DNA of 13,659 bases from Acetobacteraceae bacterium (GTDB taxonomy: Bacteria; Pseudomonadota; Alphaproteobacteria; Zavarziniales; Zavarziniaceae). Where the stretch lies: assembly GCA_947379865.1 (NCBI GenBank), contig CANCOY010000098.1:1-13659 (forward strand). The letters are read 5' to 3'. The number at the start of each line of letters is the position of its first letter. The first letter of the stretch is position 1. This document shows positions 6,907 to 13,395 of this stretch, one piece after another. The notes beneath the pieces were generated by a model. It did not search any database and had not been told where the DNA came from. It worked only from the letters and a program-made list of their open reading frames with translations. The position numbers and the translations under genes are program-made.

Positions 6907-7766
6907 CCCCCAGCCTTACCCCATTTTTTGACGCCGATACCTTTACCTACAGTTATGTCGTGGCAGACCCTGCCACAGGTTACTGCGCCATTATCGACAG
7001 CGTGCGCGAATATGCGCCCAATTCAGGACGCACCTCTTATCACGGGGCGGACAGGATCATCGCCCATGTCAGGGACCATGGCCTGACGGTTGAATGGATA
7101 CTGGAGACCCATGTCCACGCCGACCATCTGAGCGCCGCCCCCTATCTCAAGGCCGCACTGGGTGGCCGCACGGGCATCGGCGCCCGGATCGATCTGGTGC
7201 AGCAGACCTTTGCGCGCATCTTCAATGCCGAAGCGGGTTTCGCCACGGACGGATCCCAGTTCGACGCCCTGTTCGCCCATGGTGATGGCTTTCCATTGGG
7301 CTCCATGACGGTGGCGGTCCTGCATACGCCCGGGCACACGCCGGCCTGTGTTACCTATCTGATCGGTGACGCCGCCTTCATCGGCGATACGCTGTTCATG
7401 CCGGATTACGGCACGGCCCGCTGTGACTTTCCAGGTGGTGATGCACGCGCCCTGTACCGTTCAATCCGCCGCCTGCTGGACCTGCAGGAGACGACCCGCC
7501 TCTTCCTCTGCCATGATTATCTGACGCCCGGGCGCACAGTCCATCAATGCGAGACTGGGGTTTCGGCACAGCGCGCAACGAACATCCACATCAACCAATC
7601 GGTGAGCGAGGATGATTTTGTCGCCATGCGCACCGCGCGCGACGCGGGGCTCGACATGCCGCGCCTGATCCTGCCTTCGGTGCAGGTCAACATGCGCGCC
7701 GGCGCCCTTCCCCCGCCCGAGGGGAATGGCACCAGCTATCTGAAGATGCCGGTTGATGCGCTGTAA
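6903..7766 (+). CDS. blh: ETHE1-like persulfide dioxygenase (metallo-beta-lactamase fold)
   Basis: A 287-residue cytoplasmic enzyme, last in the operon, starting in the stop of the previous gene (ATGA at 6903-6906). The metal site is clear: THVHADH with H70, H72, D74 and H75, HTPGH with H145, GDTLF with D162, and CHDY with H204. By analogy with ETHE1, iron would be held by H72, H145 and D162. The segment FMPDYGTARCDFPGGDA (from about residue 165) is typical of the bacterial persulfide-dioxygenase branch rather than glyoxalase II. The reaction would be GSSH + O2 to glutathione + sulfite. Blh proteins of Xylella and Agrobacterium also carry an N-terminal DUF442 (rhodanese-like) domain; this one lacks it, so the symbol denotes operon equivalence only. 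Neither a sulfide:quinone oxidoreductase nor a rhodanese is encoded in the window. Confidence 0.9.
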   Translation: MTPSLTPFFDADTFTYSYVVADPATGYCAIIDSVREYAPNSGRTSYHGADRIIAHVRDHGLTVEWILETHVHADHLSAAPYLKAALGGRTGIGARIDLVQQTFARIFNAEAGFATDGSQFDALFAHGDGFPLGSMTVAVLHTPGHTPACVTYLIGDAAFIGDTLFMPDYGTARCDFPGGDARALYRSIRRLLDLQETTRLFLCHDYLTPGRTVHQCETGVSAQRATNIHINQSVSEDDFVAMRTARDAGLDMPRLILPSVQVNMRAGALPPPEGNGTSYLKMPVDAL

Positions 7767-7779
7767 GCCTCAGCTCGGC

Positions 7780-8562
7780 TCAGGGCTTGAACTCACCGAT
7801 CCAGGTGCGCAGATCGGGATAGCCGGTGGTGCCCCAGGCGCCATCGACCAGCAGGCTGGAGCCAGAGACATAGCTTGCCTCGGCACTGGCCAGAAACAGG
7901 CAGGGGGCCGCAATTTCCGCCGGCTGTGCCGGGCGCTTGGCCGGAATGCGCTCCATGAAGGCCGACAGGATCGCCTGGTTGGAGACAAAGGGGCCGGTGG
8001 CCGGCGTCTCCACCAGGCCTGGCAGCACGCAGTTCACGCGGATTCCCCGCCCTGCCAGCTCAAGGGCTGCATTGCGCGAGAACATCTCGACACCGGCCTT
8101 GGCAGAAGTATAGGCGCTGAAGCCATGGGCCGGCACATGGGCGTTGAGGGAGGCCACATTGACAATGGCGCTGCCCGGCGCCATCGCCGCCGCCTCATGC
8201 TTGGTGCTTAGGAAGACGCCCTTCAGGCACAGATCGACGGTGAAATCCCAGTCGGTCTCGCTCATTTCCATGAGCATGGACAGGCGCCCACCACCGGCAA
8301 TATTGAACCCCAGATCAAGACGGCCAAAGCGCTCCATCGCGACGCCGACCAGATCCTTGACCTCGGCCTCGACCGTCACGTTTGCGGAAACGGGGATGTA
8401 GCGCTCCCCAAGATCGGCGGCCAGCGCCGTCTGGGCGGCCTCGCCAATGTCGGCACCCACAACCAGGGCACCCTCCTCGATCAGCATGCGCGAGACGGCG
8501 GCGCCGATCCCCGATGCCGACCCGGTGACCACAGCCACCTTGTCCTGAAACCGCTTGGTCAT
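7780..8562 (-). CDS. Classical SDR-family NAD-dependent oxidoreductase
   Basis: A 260-residue Rossmann-fold dehydrogenase with the cofactor motif TGSASGIG (residues 13-20). D38 at the end of the second strand favours NAD(H) over NADP(H). The active site is S138, Y151 and K155 (YTSAK). The C-terminus has the usual VNCVLPGLVETP and GSSLLVDGAWG segments. Two departures from consensus: the NNAG motif reads NIAG (87-90), and the tetrad Asn normally found in the following helix (V-N-L-x-G-V-F) is replaced by C112 (L-C-L-K-G-V-F). Start ATG (8562-8560) has a GGGGGAG site about 8 bases upstream. It converges with the dioxygenase gene (13-bp gap) and lies downstream of the beta-helix gene on the same strand, separated by a hairpin. 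Substrate unknown; a secondary alcohol or sugar is plausible. Confidence 0.92.
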   Translation of the reverse strand: MTKRFQDKVAVVTGSASGIGAAVSRMLIEEGALVVGADIGEAAQTALAADLGERYIPVSANVTVEAEVKDLVGVAMERFGRLDLGFNIAGGGRLSMLMEMSETDWDFTVDLCLKGVFLSTKHEAAAMAPGSAIVNVASLNAHVPAHGFSAYTSAKAGVEMFSRNAALELAGRGIRVNCVLPGLVETPATGPFVSNQAILSAFMERIPAKRPAQPAEIAAPCLFLASAEASYVSGSSLLVDGAWGTTGYPDLRTWIGEFKP

Positions 8563-8625
8563 GTTCCGTCTCCCCCGGGGGCGCTCTGAAACGGCGCCTT
8601 ATGGTGTGTCCAAGGGGCAAGGGTC

Positions 8626-8665
8626 GTTCGGGATGCCGGGGAGATCAAGCCCCGCCATCCCGGAC
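8626..8665. repeat. REP-like palindrome, possible terminator
   Basis: Bases 8626-8641 pair with 8650-8665 to form a 16-bp stem with one mismatch and one G-T pair around the loop AGATCAAG. The core arms are GGGATGCCGGGG and CCCCGCCATCCC. It lies 42 bases past the stop of the beta-helix gene and before the SDR start. No T-run follows on either strand, so it resembles the palindromic intergenic elements common in alphaproteobacteria as much as a terminator. A third arm, GGGATG at 8673-8678, can compete for the CATCCC arm at 8656-8661. Confidence 0.6.
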
Positions 8666-8706
8666 CCGCCGGGGGATGCCCGAAGGCCCACCGGATTCTC
8701 AGCTGC

Positions 8707-10686
8707 TCAGTTCACCGCCGCCAGGGTTGCCTGGGTGCGTGATCCGTCCGGCAGCCCGATCAGCGTGGTCGGGATTGCCGTGAAGCCGAGGGCAAAGGCA
8801 GGCGAGGTGGGTGCAAGCGAGAAGTCCCCGGCCGCAAGATTGGTGAACAGCGGGTTGCCACTGGTGGAAGCCGTATCGAAACCGGCCGCCTTCCACTGGG
8901 TCAATCCACCTTTCCAGCCTGTGCTCATCAGGGCTGGCCAGGCGCGGAAGATATCCACCCCCGTTACGTTTGCGCCACCGAACAGGTTCTTGTTCGAGGT
9001 GATCATGGCCCGCACACCCGACAGATTGACCGCGCGATGGTCAGCCGTGCTCATGTAGACGATGTTGGTGGCGAAGTTGTTGTTGCGGGCGTCCGGCAGA
9101 GGAAGATTCATCCAGACATCCTCGCTTCCCACAAAGGCGTCGCCACGGTTATTGGCGAACTCATTGTTGGTGATCGTGTTCTGCCGACCACCATGGACCA
9201 GCACGCCACCCAGATTGTCATGCAGCACATTGCCGGTAACGGTAATGCCGCTGGCATAGTCATCAAGGTAGATGGCAAAGCTGGTCAGCTTCATCGGATC
9301 GAAGAAGCTGGTGTTGATCGTGTTGTTCCAGCCAATCACGGTACCCGCCGCACTGGTGCCAGAGATCTCGTTGTAACGGATCACATCATTGGCGAGTTCG
9401 CCCTTGACGCCGGCAATCATGATCGCACCGCCATCAGCGGCGTGCATGTTGCTGACATCAATCCGATTGTATTCGATGACGTTGTTATAGGACGCCTTGG
9501 TGCCGGTGGTTGAGCCACCACCAATGGCAAACTTCGCAATCCGCTCGAACAGATTATTGCCAACAATGTTGTTCGAACTGCCGGCCATCCACACGGCGTT
9601 GCCATTCAGCTGACGCAGGCCGATGTCGTGGAACCAGTTGGCATTGATCGTCGTGGCATTGGTCGACTGGTCGAGGCGAACGCCGCCCGACCCCATGCTG
9701 GCGAACTGATTGCCGAATACCGACAGGTTCGACGTCGTCCCCATGGCCGACAGGCCCATGTCGGCATTCCGGAAGACGTTTCCGGTTACCGTGATGCCTG
9801 TGGAATTGTTCAGCGTCATGACCGTGCCAAGGCCCGACATTTCGCCAAGCGTCAGATTACGGATGGTGATGTTGCTTGCGGCATAGGTGCTGATGATGGT
9901 GCCAAGGGTACCCATGGACACCTTTGAGGGGTCAAAACCCGCCGTGGGCGCCTTCACATAGACCCGGCCGGCAGCCGCATCAAAATACCACTCACCCGGC
10001 CCATCCAGCAGGGTCTTGGCATTGTACACGAAATAGCGCGAGCCGGTGTTGAACGTGCTGCTCTGGGAGGTGGTGAGGGTGACCGTGTTGGTCGACCAGT
10101 CGATCCCCTGCACGTCGGCATTGTAATCCTGCCAGCCGTCATAATCCCAGATGTTGACCTTCAAACCTGTCGCGGCAAGCCCGGCCGGAATGTCACCGGC
10201 CTTGAAGCGGAACTGCGCCTTGGTGTTCATGCCGGCGGTTGCCGTATCGGCAAAACGCCAGCCCCCCTTCACAGGATCCGTTGGCACCGCATTGGGGTAG
10301 CGTGCAGGGGTCAGGGCAACGCCGCCGAGGTAGAGGGCGCCCAGTTTTCCACCGGGCAGGCTGGCTGCGGCAACAGGGGCTGACCACAGGCCAGAGGCCG
10401 TATCCAGGGTCCAACCCGTCAGGGCCTTGCCGCCACGCAGCACCGCCGTCTCGCCGGGATAACCCTGCCAGGTTGTGCCGACGTCCGCCGAACCAAGGGC
10501 AAGGGTGCTCGCCAGGTCATAGGTGCCGCCGCGCACATAGGTGCTTTTGATTGCGGTGGTCTGCATCTTCTTTTGGGCAGCACCGAAGGTGGCCAGAGGG
10601 CCGTCGGTTCCAGCGGTGTTGGGCGCCGCGAGCAAACCCGACCAAGTGTCACGTCCATTGAGGGCAACATAATATGTGCTGGCCAT
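8707..10686 (-). CDS. Right-handed parallel beta-helix protein, probable carbohydrate-active enzyme
   Basis: A 659-residue protein when started at ATG 10686-10684, where AGGGGA (10698-10693) gives a good ribosome site; the longer in-frame start at 10737 adds a tail with no signal features. The N-terminus (TYYVALNGRDTWSG, LAAPNTAGTDGP) and segments such as ALTPARYPN and GEWYFDAAAGRVYV resemble the beta-sandwich-bearing beta-helix glycosidases and lyases (GH141/PL-like). From about residue 290 come Asn-rich coils (ITIRNLTL, ITVTGNVF, LSVFGNQF, NNIVGNNLF, ITVTGNVL, NTITNNEF) forming an asparagine ladder. The end, NPLFTNLAAGDFSLAPTSPAFALGF, is a common C-cap of secreted polysaccharide enzymes. 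There is no Sec signal and no RTX nonapeptide repeats, so the export route is unclear. I infer a polysaccharide hydrolase, lyase or epimerase; catalytic residues cannot be assigned. Confidence 0.82.
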   Translation of the reverse strand: MASTYYVALNGRDTWSGLLAAPNTAGTDGPLATFGAAQKKMQTTAIKSTYVRGGTYDLASTLALGSADVGTTWQGYPGETAVLRGGKALTGWTLDTASGLWSAPVAAASLPGGKLGALYLGGVALTPARYPNAVPTDPVKGGWRFADTATAGMNTKAQFRFKAGDIPAGLAATGLKVNIWDYDGWQDYNADVQGIDWSTNTVTLTTSQSSTFNTGSRYFVYNAKTLLDGPGEWYFDAAAGRVYVKAPTAGFDPSKVSMGTLGTIISTYAASNITIRNLTLGEMSGLGTVMTLNNSTGITVTGNVFRNADMGLSAMGTTSNLSVFGNQFASMGSGGVRLDQSTNATTINANWFHDIGLRQLNGNAVWMAGSSNNIVGNNLFERIAKFAIGGGSTTGTKASYNNVIEYNRIDVSNMHAADGGAIMIAGVKGELANDVIRYNEISGTSAAGTVIGWNNTINTSFFDPMKLTSFAIYLDDYASGITVTGNVLHDNLGGVLVHGGRQNTITNNEFANNRGDAFVGSEDVWMNLPLPDARNNNFATNIVYMSTADHRAVNLSGVRAMITSNKNLFGGANVTGVDIFRAWPALMSTGWKGGLTQWKAAGFDTASTSGNPLFTNLAAGDFSLAPTSPAFALGFTAIPTTLIGLPDGSRTQATLAAVN

Positions 10687-10750
10687 CTGATTTCCCCTAC
10701 ACAACGGGCCTCTGCATGGCACCTTCCGCACCTGCATGTGGCGATTTTGT

Positions 10751-10819
10751 TCGGTGTGCGTATCAACGGGCTGCTTCCGATGGTGCCCGCCAATCGAGTC
10801 CGCACACCGATTGCCCGTT
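10751..10819 (-). promoter_or_regulatory. Nested hairpin in the leader of the beta-helix gene
   Basis: TCGGTGTGCG (10751-10760) and CGCACACCGA (10801-10810) form a perfect 10-bp stem. Inside its 40-base loop, CGGGC (10767-10771) and GCCCG (10785-10789) form a second stem. A 7-base element GCCCGTT (10813-10819) can pair instead with AACGGGC at 10765-10771, or with a second copy at 10703-10709 that lies just upstream of the ribosome site on the - strand. This would be a structured, possibly switching 5' leader if transcription starts beyond 10819. No known riboswitch class is recognised. Confidence 0.35.
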
Positions 10820-10908
10820 AACTGTGCCGGTGAACACGATCACCCAATCACGGAAACATGTTCGGATTGGTTATACATTTTTCTGTTTATAATATATATA
10901 AATCCTGC

Positions 10909-10952
10909 ATTTTGAAAATAAAAGTGAAAATACATTTATTATTTTTCAAAAT
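10909..10952. repeat. Long AT-rich inverted repeat
   Basis: ATTTTGAAAATAA (10909-10921) and TTATTTTTCAAAAT (10939-10952) are inverted copies that differ by a single extra T, separated by 17 bases. It lies in the middle of the divergent intergenic island, far from either stop codon, so a terminator role is unlikely. A binding site for a nucleoid or regulatory protein is more plausible. Confidence 0.5.
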
Positions 10953-11219
10953 TCTAAAAAATAGCAACATATGAAATTTTCCAAGATCCCGCGTGTGTAA
11001 CTGGCAACTGTATAAACACACACTAGTGAGAGGCAGGAACTTTTTTACAACAGCGCAAGGCGGAGGTATTTGGCAAATTGGTGCAAATATATCGGCTGAC
11101 ATCTGATCTGAAAGCGCATCCAGCTTCACGCCTGCCCTGAGCCCGGCTTATTGCAACACGGTTGCGGACCGGCTGGTGATCTGGCAGCAATGCCGCAGGG
11201 AAACGCCGGAAGAAAAATC

Positions 11220-12536
11220 ATGACGACAATGCGTGCCTTGGGCGTCGCCGCCGCAGCGACCACAGTATTCATTCTTCAGGCCAGCATGGCCCTGGCACAG
11301 GATGGCACGCCTCCTGCCGTTGATGGCGCAGCCACGGCCTGGGTGCTGACCTCTTCTGCCCTCGTCCTGTTCATGTGCTTGCCCGCCCTGGCGCTGTTTT
11401 ATGGCGGCCTGGTCAGCGCACGGAATGTGCTGAGCGTCTTTACGCAATGCGCGGCGATTGCCTGTGTGGGCTCACTCCTGTGGCTGGCGCTGGGCTATAG
11501 CCTTGCCTTTGGCGATGGGGGCAGCTTCAACACGCTGATCGGCGGCTTTGGCAAGGTCATGCTGGCGGGCGTCGAGCCGGCCAGCCAGGTCGGCCGCCTG
11601 CCGGAGACCGTGTTTTTCCTGTTTCAGCTGACCTTCGCCACCATCACGCCCGTTCTTATTGTTGGCGCCTATCCCGAGCGGATGAACTTTGGCCCGGCCC
11701 TTGCCTTCAGCGGCCTTTGGTTGCTCCTCGTCTATGTGCCGGTGACGCACTGGATCTGGGGCGGTGGCTGGATGGCGACGCTTGGCGTGCTCGATTTCGC
11801 GGGCGGCATCGTGGTGCATACCACAGCGGGTGTCTCGGCCCTGGTGATCGCCATCATGCTTGGCGCCCGCCGTGGTTTCCCGCGCGAGACGCGGCCGCCG
11901 CACAATCCGGGCATGACCTATTCCGGTGCCGCCATGCTTTGGGTTGGCTGGTTCGGCTTCAATGGCGGCAGCGCCCTTGCGGCTGATGGGTCTGCAGGCA
12001 TGGCGATCATCGTCACCCACACCGCAGCGGCCGCCGCTTCCCTCACCTGGATGGCCATTGAATGGGTGCGCTTCGGGCGGCCCAGCATGGTGGGCCTTGT
12101 TACTGGCACCATTGCAGGGCTCGCCACGGTCACCCCCGCCTCCGGCTATGTCGGGCCCTGGGGTGGGCTGGTATGCGGCGTGGCCGGTGGCGCCGTGTGT
12201 TTCGAGGCGGTGCAGATCGTCAAGATGCGTCTGAAGATTGACGACAGCCTCGACGTGTTTGCGGTCCACGGTGTCGGCGGCATGCTGGGCTCGCTGCTGC
12301 TGGCTGGACTGATGTTGCCATCCCTCGGCGGGCTTGGGCTGAAGAACGGCATCAGCGCGCTCGACCAGCTTGGCCTGCAGGCAATGGGTGTTGCCGTTAC
12401 CGCCCTGTGGTCGGTTGTGGCGACCTTCATCATCATGCGTGCGCTGCGGCTGTTCTCTCCGCTGCGGGTAACGCAGCAGGATGAAATCGAGGGCCTAGAC
12501 CTCACCATCCATGGCGAGCGGGCCTACGAACTCTGA
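11220..12536 (+). CDS. amt: Ammonium transporter (Amt/MEP/Rh family)
   Basis: A 438-residue inner-membrane channel for ammonium. ATG 11220 follows GGAAG at 11208-11212. A signal peptide (MRALGVAAAATTVFILQ ... ALA, cleavage before Q27) precedes about eleven membrane segments, as in E. coli AmtB. Family landmarks are ALFYGGLVSARNVLS in the first helix, D192 and H200 in LDFAGGIVVHTTAG, and H350 in FAVHGVGGMLGSLL. The D-to-H spacing of 8 and the His-to-His spacing of 150 equal those of AmtB (D160, H168, H318), so the twin-histidine pore is intact. The C-terminal EGLDLTIHGERAYEL tail, which docks GlnK and couples the subunits, is complete. Unusually for proteobacteria, no glnK lies upstream; that side is an AT-rich intergenic region. 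A 5-bp hairpin (GAAGG/CCTTC, 12535-12549) overlaps the stop. Confidence 0.95.
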   Translation: MTTMRALGVAAAATTVFILQASMALAQDGTPPAVDGAATAWVLTSSALVLFMCLPALALFYGGLVSARNVLSVFTQCAAIACVGSLLWLALGYSLAFGDGGSFNTLIGGFGKVMLAGVEPASQVGRLPETVFFLFQLTFATITPVLIVGAYPERMNFGPALAFSGLWLLLVYVPVTHWIWGGGWMATLGVLDFAGGIVVHTTAGVSALVIAIMLGARRGFPRETRPPHNPGMTYSGAAMLWVGWFGFNGGSALAADGSAGMAIIVTHTAAAAASLTWMAIEWVRFGRPSMVGLVTGTIAGLATVTPASGYVGPWGGLVCGVAGGAVCFEAVQIVKMRLKIDDSLDVFAVHGVGGMLGSLLLAGLMLPSLGGLGLKNGISALDQLGLQAMGVAVTALWSVVATFIIMRALRLFSPLRVTQQDEIEGLDLTIHGERAYEL

Positions 12537-12588
12537 AGGCCTGCCCTTCCGGCTTGCGCTAAAGCAGATCAACCAAGGGAATACGGTG

Positions 12589-13377
12589 ATGACCAAGAGT
12601 GCTGGACGCAAGTCGATCTTCATCACGGGCGCCGCCTCTGGCATGGGGCTGGAGACGGCCAGGCTCTTTGCCGCCAAGGGCTGGTTCATTGGCGCCTGTG
12701 ACGTGAACGCCGGCGGCCTTGCGGCGCTGGAACAGGAACTGGGCAGCGCAAACTGCCTGGTGCAAACCCTGGATGTGACCGACCGGGCAGCCTATGCCGC
12801 CGCCATGGCGGCCTTTGGCGTCGCTACCGGCGGCACCATGGACCTCCTCTTCAACAATGCCGGGATCGGCCGGGGCGGCGCCTTCATCGACCAGCCCTGG
12901 GAAGACGTGATGGCGGTGGTCAACGTCAATCTGATTGCCGTGCTGTCTGGCATCCAGCTGGCTTTCCCCCTGCTTAAGGCCACGCCCAACGCGCTGTGCT
13001 TCACCACCTCGTCCTCGTCGGCGACCTTTGGCATGGGCGGCATCGCCGTCTATTCCGCCACCAAACATGCCGTGAAGGGCCTGACGGAAGCCCTGTCGGT
13101 GGAGTTCAAGCGCCATGGCGTGCGTGCCGCCGATACACTGCCGGGCGCCATCGACACGCCCCTGCTGCCCGATCACATCAAGCAGAACTCACCCACCGAG
13201 GGCATGTGGCGGCTGATCCCGGCCACGGTGGTCGCCGAGGCGGTCTGGTCTGCCTATAACAGCGACAAGATCCACTGGTATGTGCCGGCCGAACTCGCCG
13301 AGTTCGACCAGATGGCCACCGCCAATCCGGAAGCCGTGCGCGACCAGATGGCGACCACGCTCAACTTCCTCGACTGA
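12589..13377 (+). CDS. SDR-family oxidoreductase
   Basis: A 262-residue short-chain dehydrogenase. ATG 12589 has AAGGGA at 12575-12580 and begins the normal Rossmann N-terminus; the in-frame ATG at 12511 lies inside amt and adds an unrelated leader. Motifs: TGAASGMG (13-20), an acidic D at the end of strand two (ACDVNAGG) favouring NAD(H), NNAG (89-92), and S142, Y155 and K159 (YSATK). A conserved Asn is present in VVNVNLIAVL, so the catalytic tetrad is complete. The sequence DTLPGAIDTPLL is the usual loop after the sixth strand. It lacks the C-terminal GxxLxVDGG segment of many SDRs and instead ends DQMATTLNFLD, which places it nearer the SDR subgroup with short tails. It starts 52 bp after amt and may be read from the same transcript, but a functional link to ammonium uptake is not evident. 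Confidence 0.92.
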   Translation: MTKSAGRKSIFITGAASGMGLETARLFAAKGWFIGACDVNAGGLAALEQELGSANCLVQTLDVTDRAAYAAAMAAFGVATGGTMDLLFNNAGIGRGGAFIDQPWEDVMAVVNVNLIAVLSGIQLAFPLLKATPNALCFTTSSSSATFGMGGIAVYSATKHAVKGLTEALSVEFKRHGVRAADTLPGAIDTPLLPDHIKQNSPTEGMWRLIPATVVAEAVWSAYNSDKIHWYVPAELAEFDQMATANPEAVRDQMATTLNFLD

Positions 13378-13380
13378 CTG

Positions 13381-13394
13381 CCCCCGGTTCGGGG
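13381..13394. terminator. Short GC hairpin between convergent genes
   Basis: CCCCG (13382-13386) and CGGGG (13390-13394) form a 5-bp stem with a 3-base loop in the 18-bp gap between the SDR stop and the cupin stop. Position suggests a shared terminator; there is no T-run, so confidence is low. Confidence 0.35.
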
Positions 13395-13395
13395 C

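Larger units (their letters stand above)
10687..11219. other. Divergent intergenic region with AT-rich island
   Basis: No credible gene lies in these 533 bases. From the left it holds the ribosome site and structured leader of the beta-helix gene, and a compound dyad at 10844-10870 (CCAATC ... AACATGTT ... GATTGG). A very AT-rich island follows at about 10870-10980, including a perfect TATAAT at 10888-10893 on the + strand without a clear -35. Next come GTGTGT/ACACAC arms (10993-10998, 11016-11021) and the palindrome CACTAGTG (11021-11028). Nearer amt are small hairpins GCAAC-ACG-GTTGC (11153-11165) and GGCA-GCAA-TGCC (11183-11194). Promoters for both flanking genes must lie here, but I cannot fix them. 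Confidence 0.7.

Noticed and set aside
7765..7788. Hairpin AAGCC/GGCTT between the dioxygenase and SDR genes
   Set aside because: Only five base pairs with a 14-base loop and no T-run; too weak to call a terminator although the convergent position is suitable.
10887..11129. 80-residue minus-strand open frame in the AT-rich island
   Set aside because: No ribosome site, odd composition (Phe, Lys and Cys-rich) and no domain. It arises because AT-rich DNA happens to lack stops in this frame.
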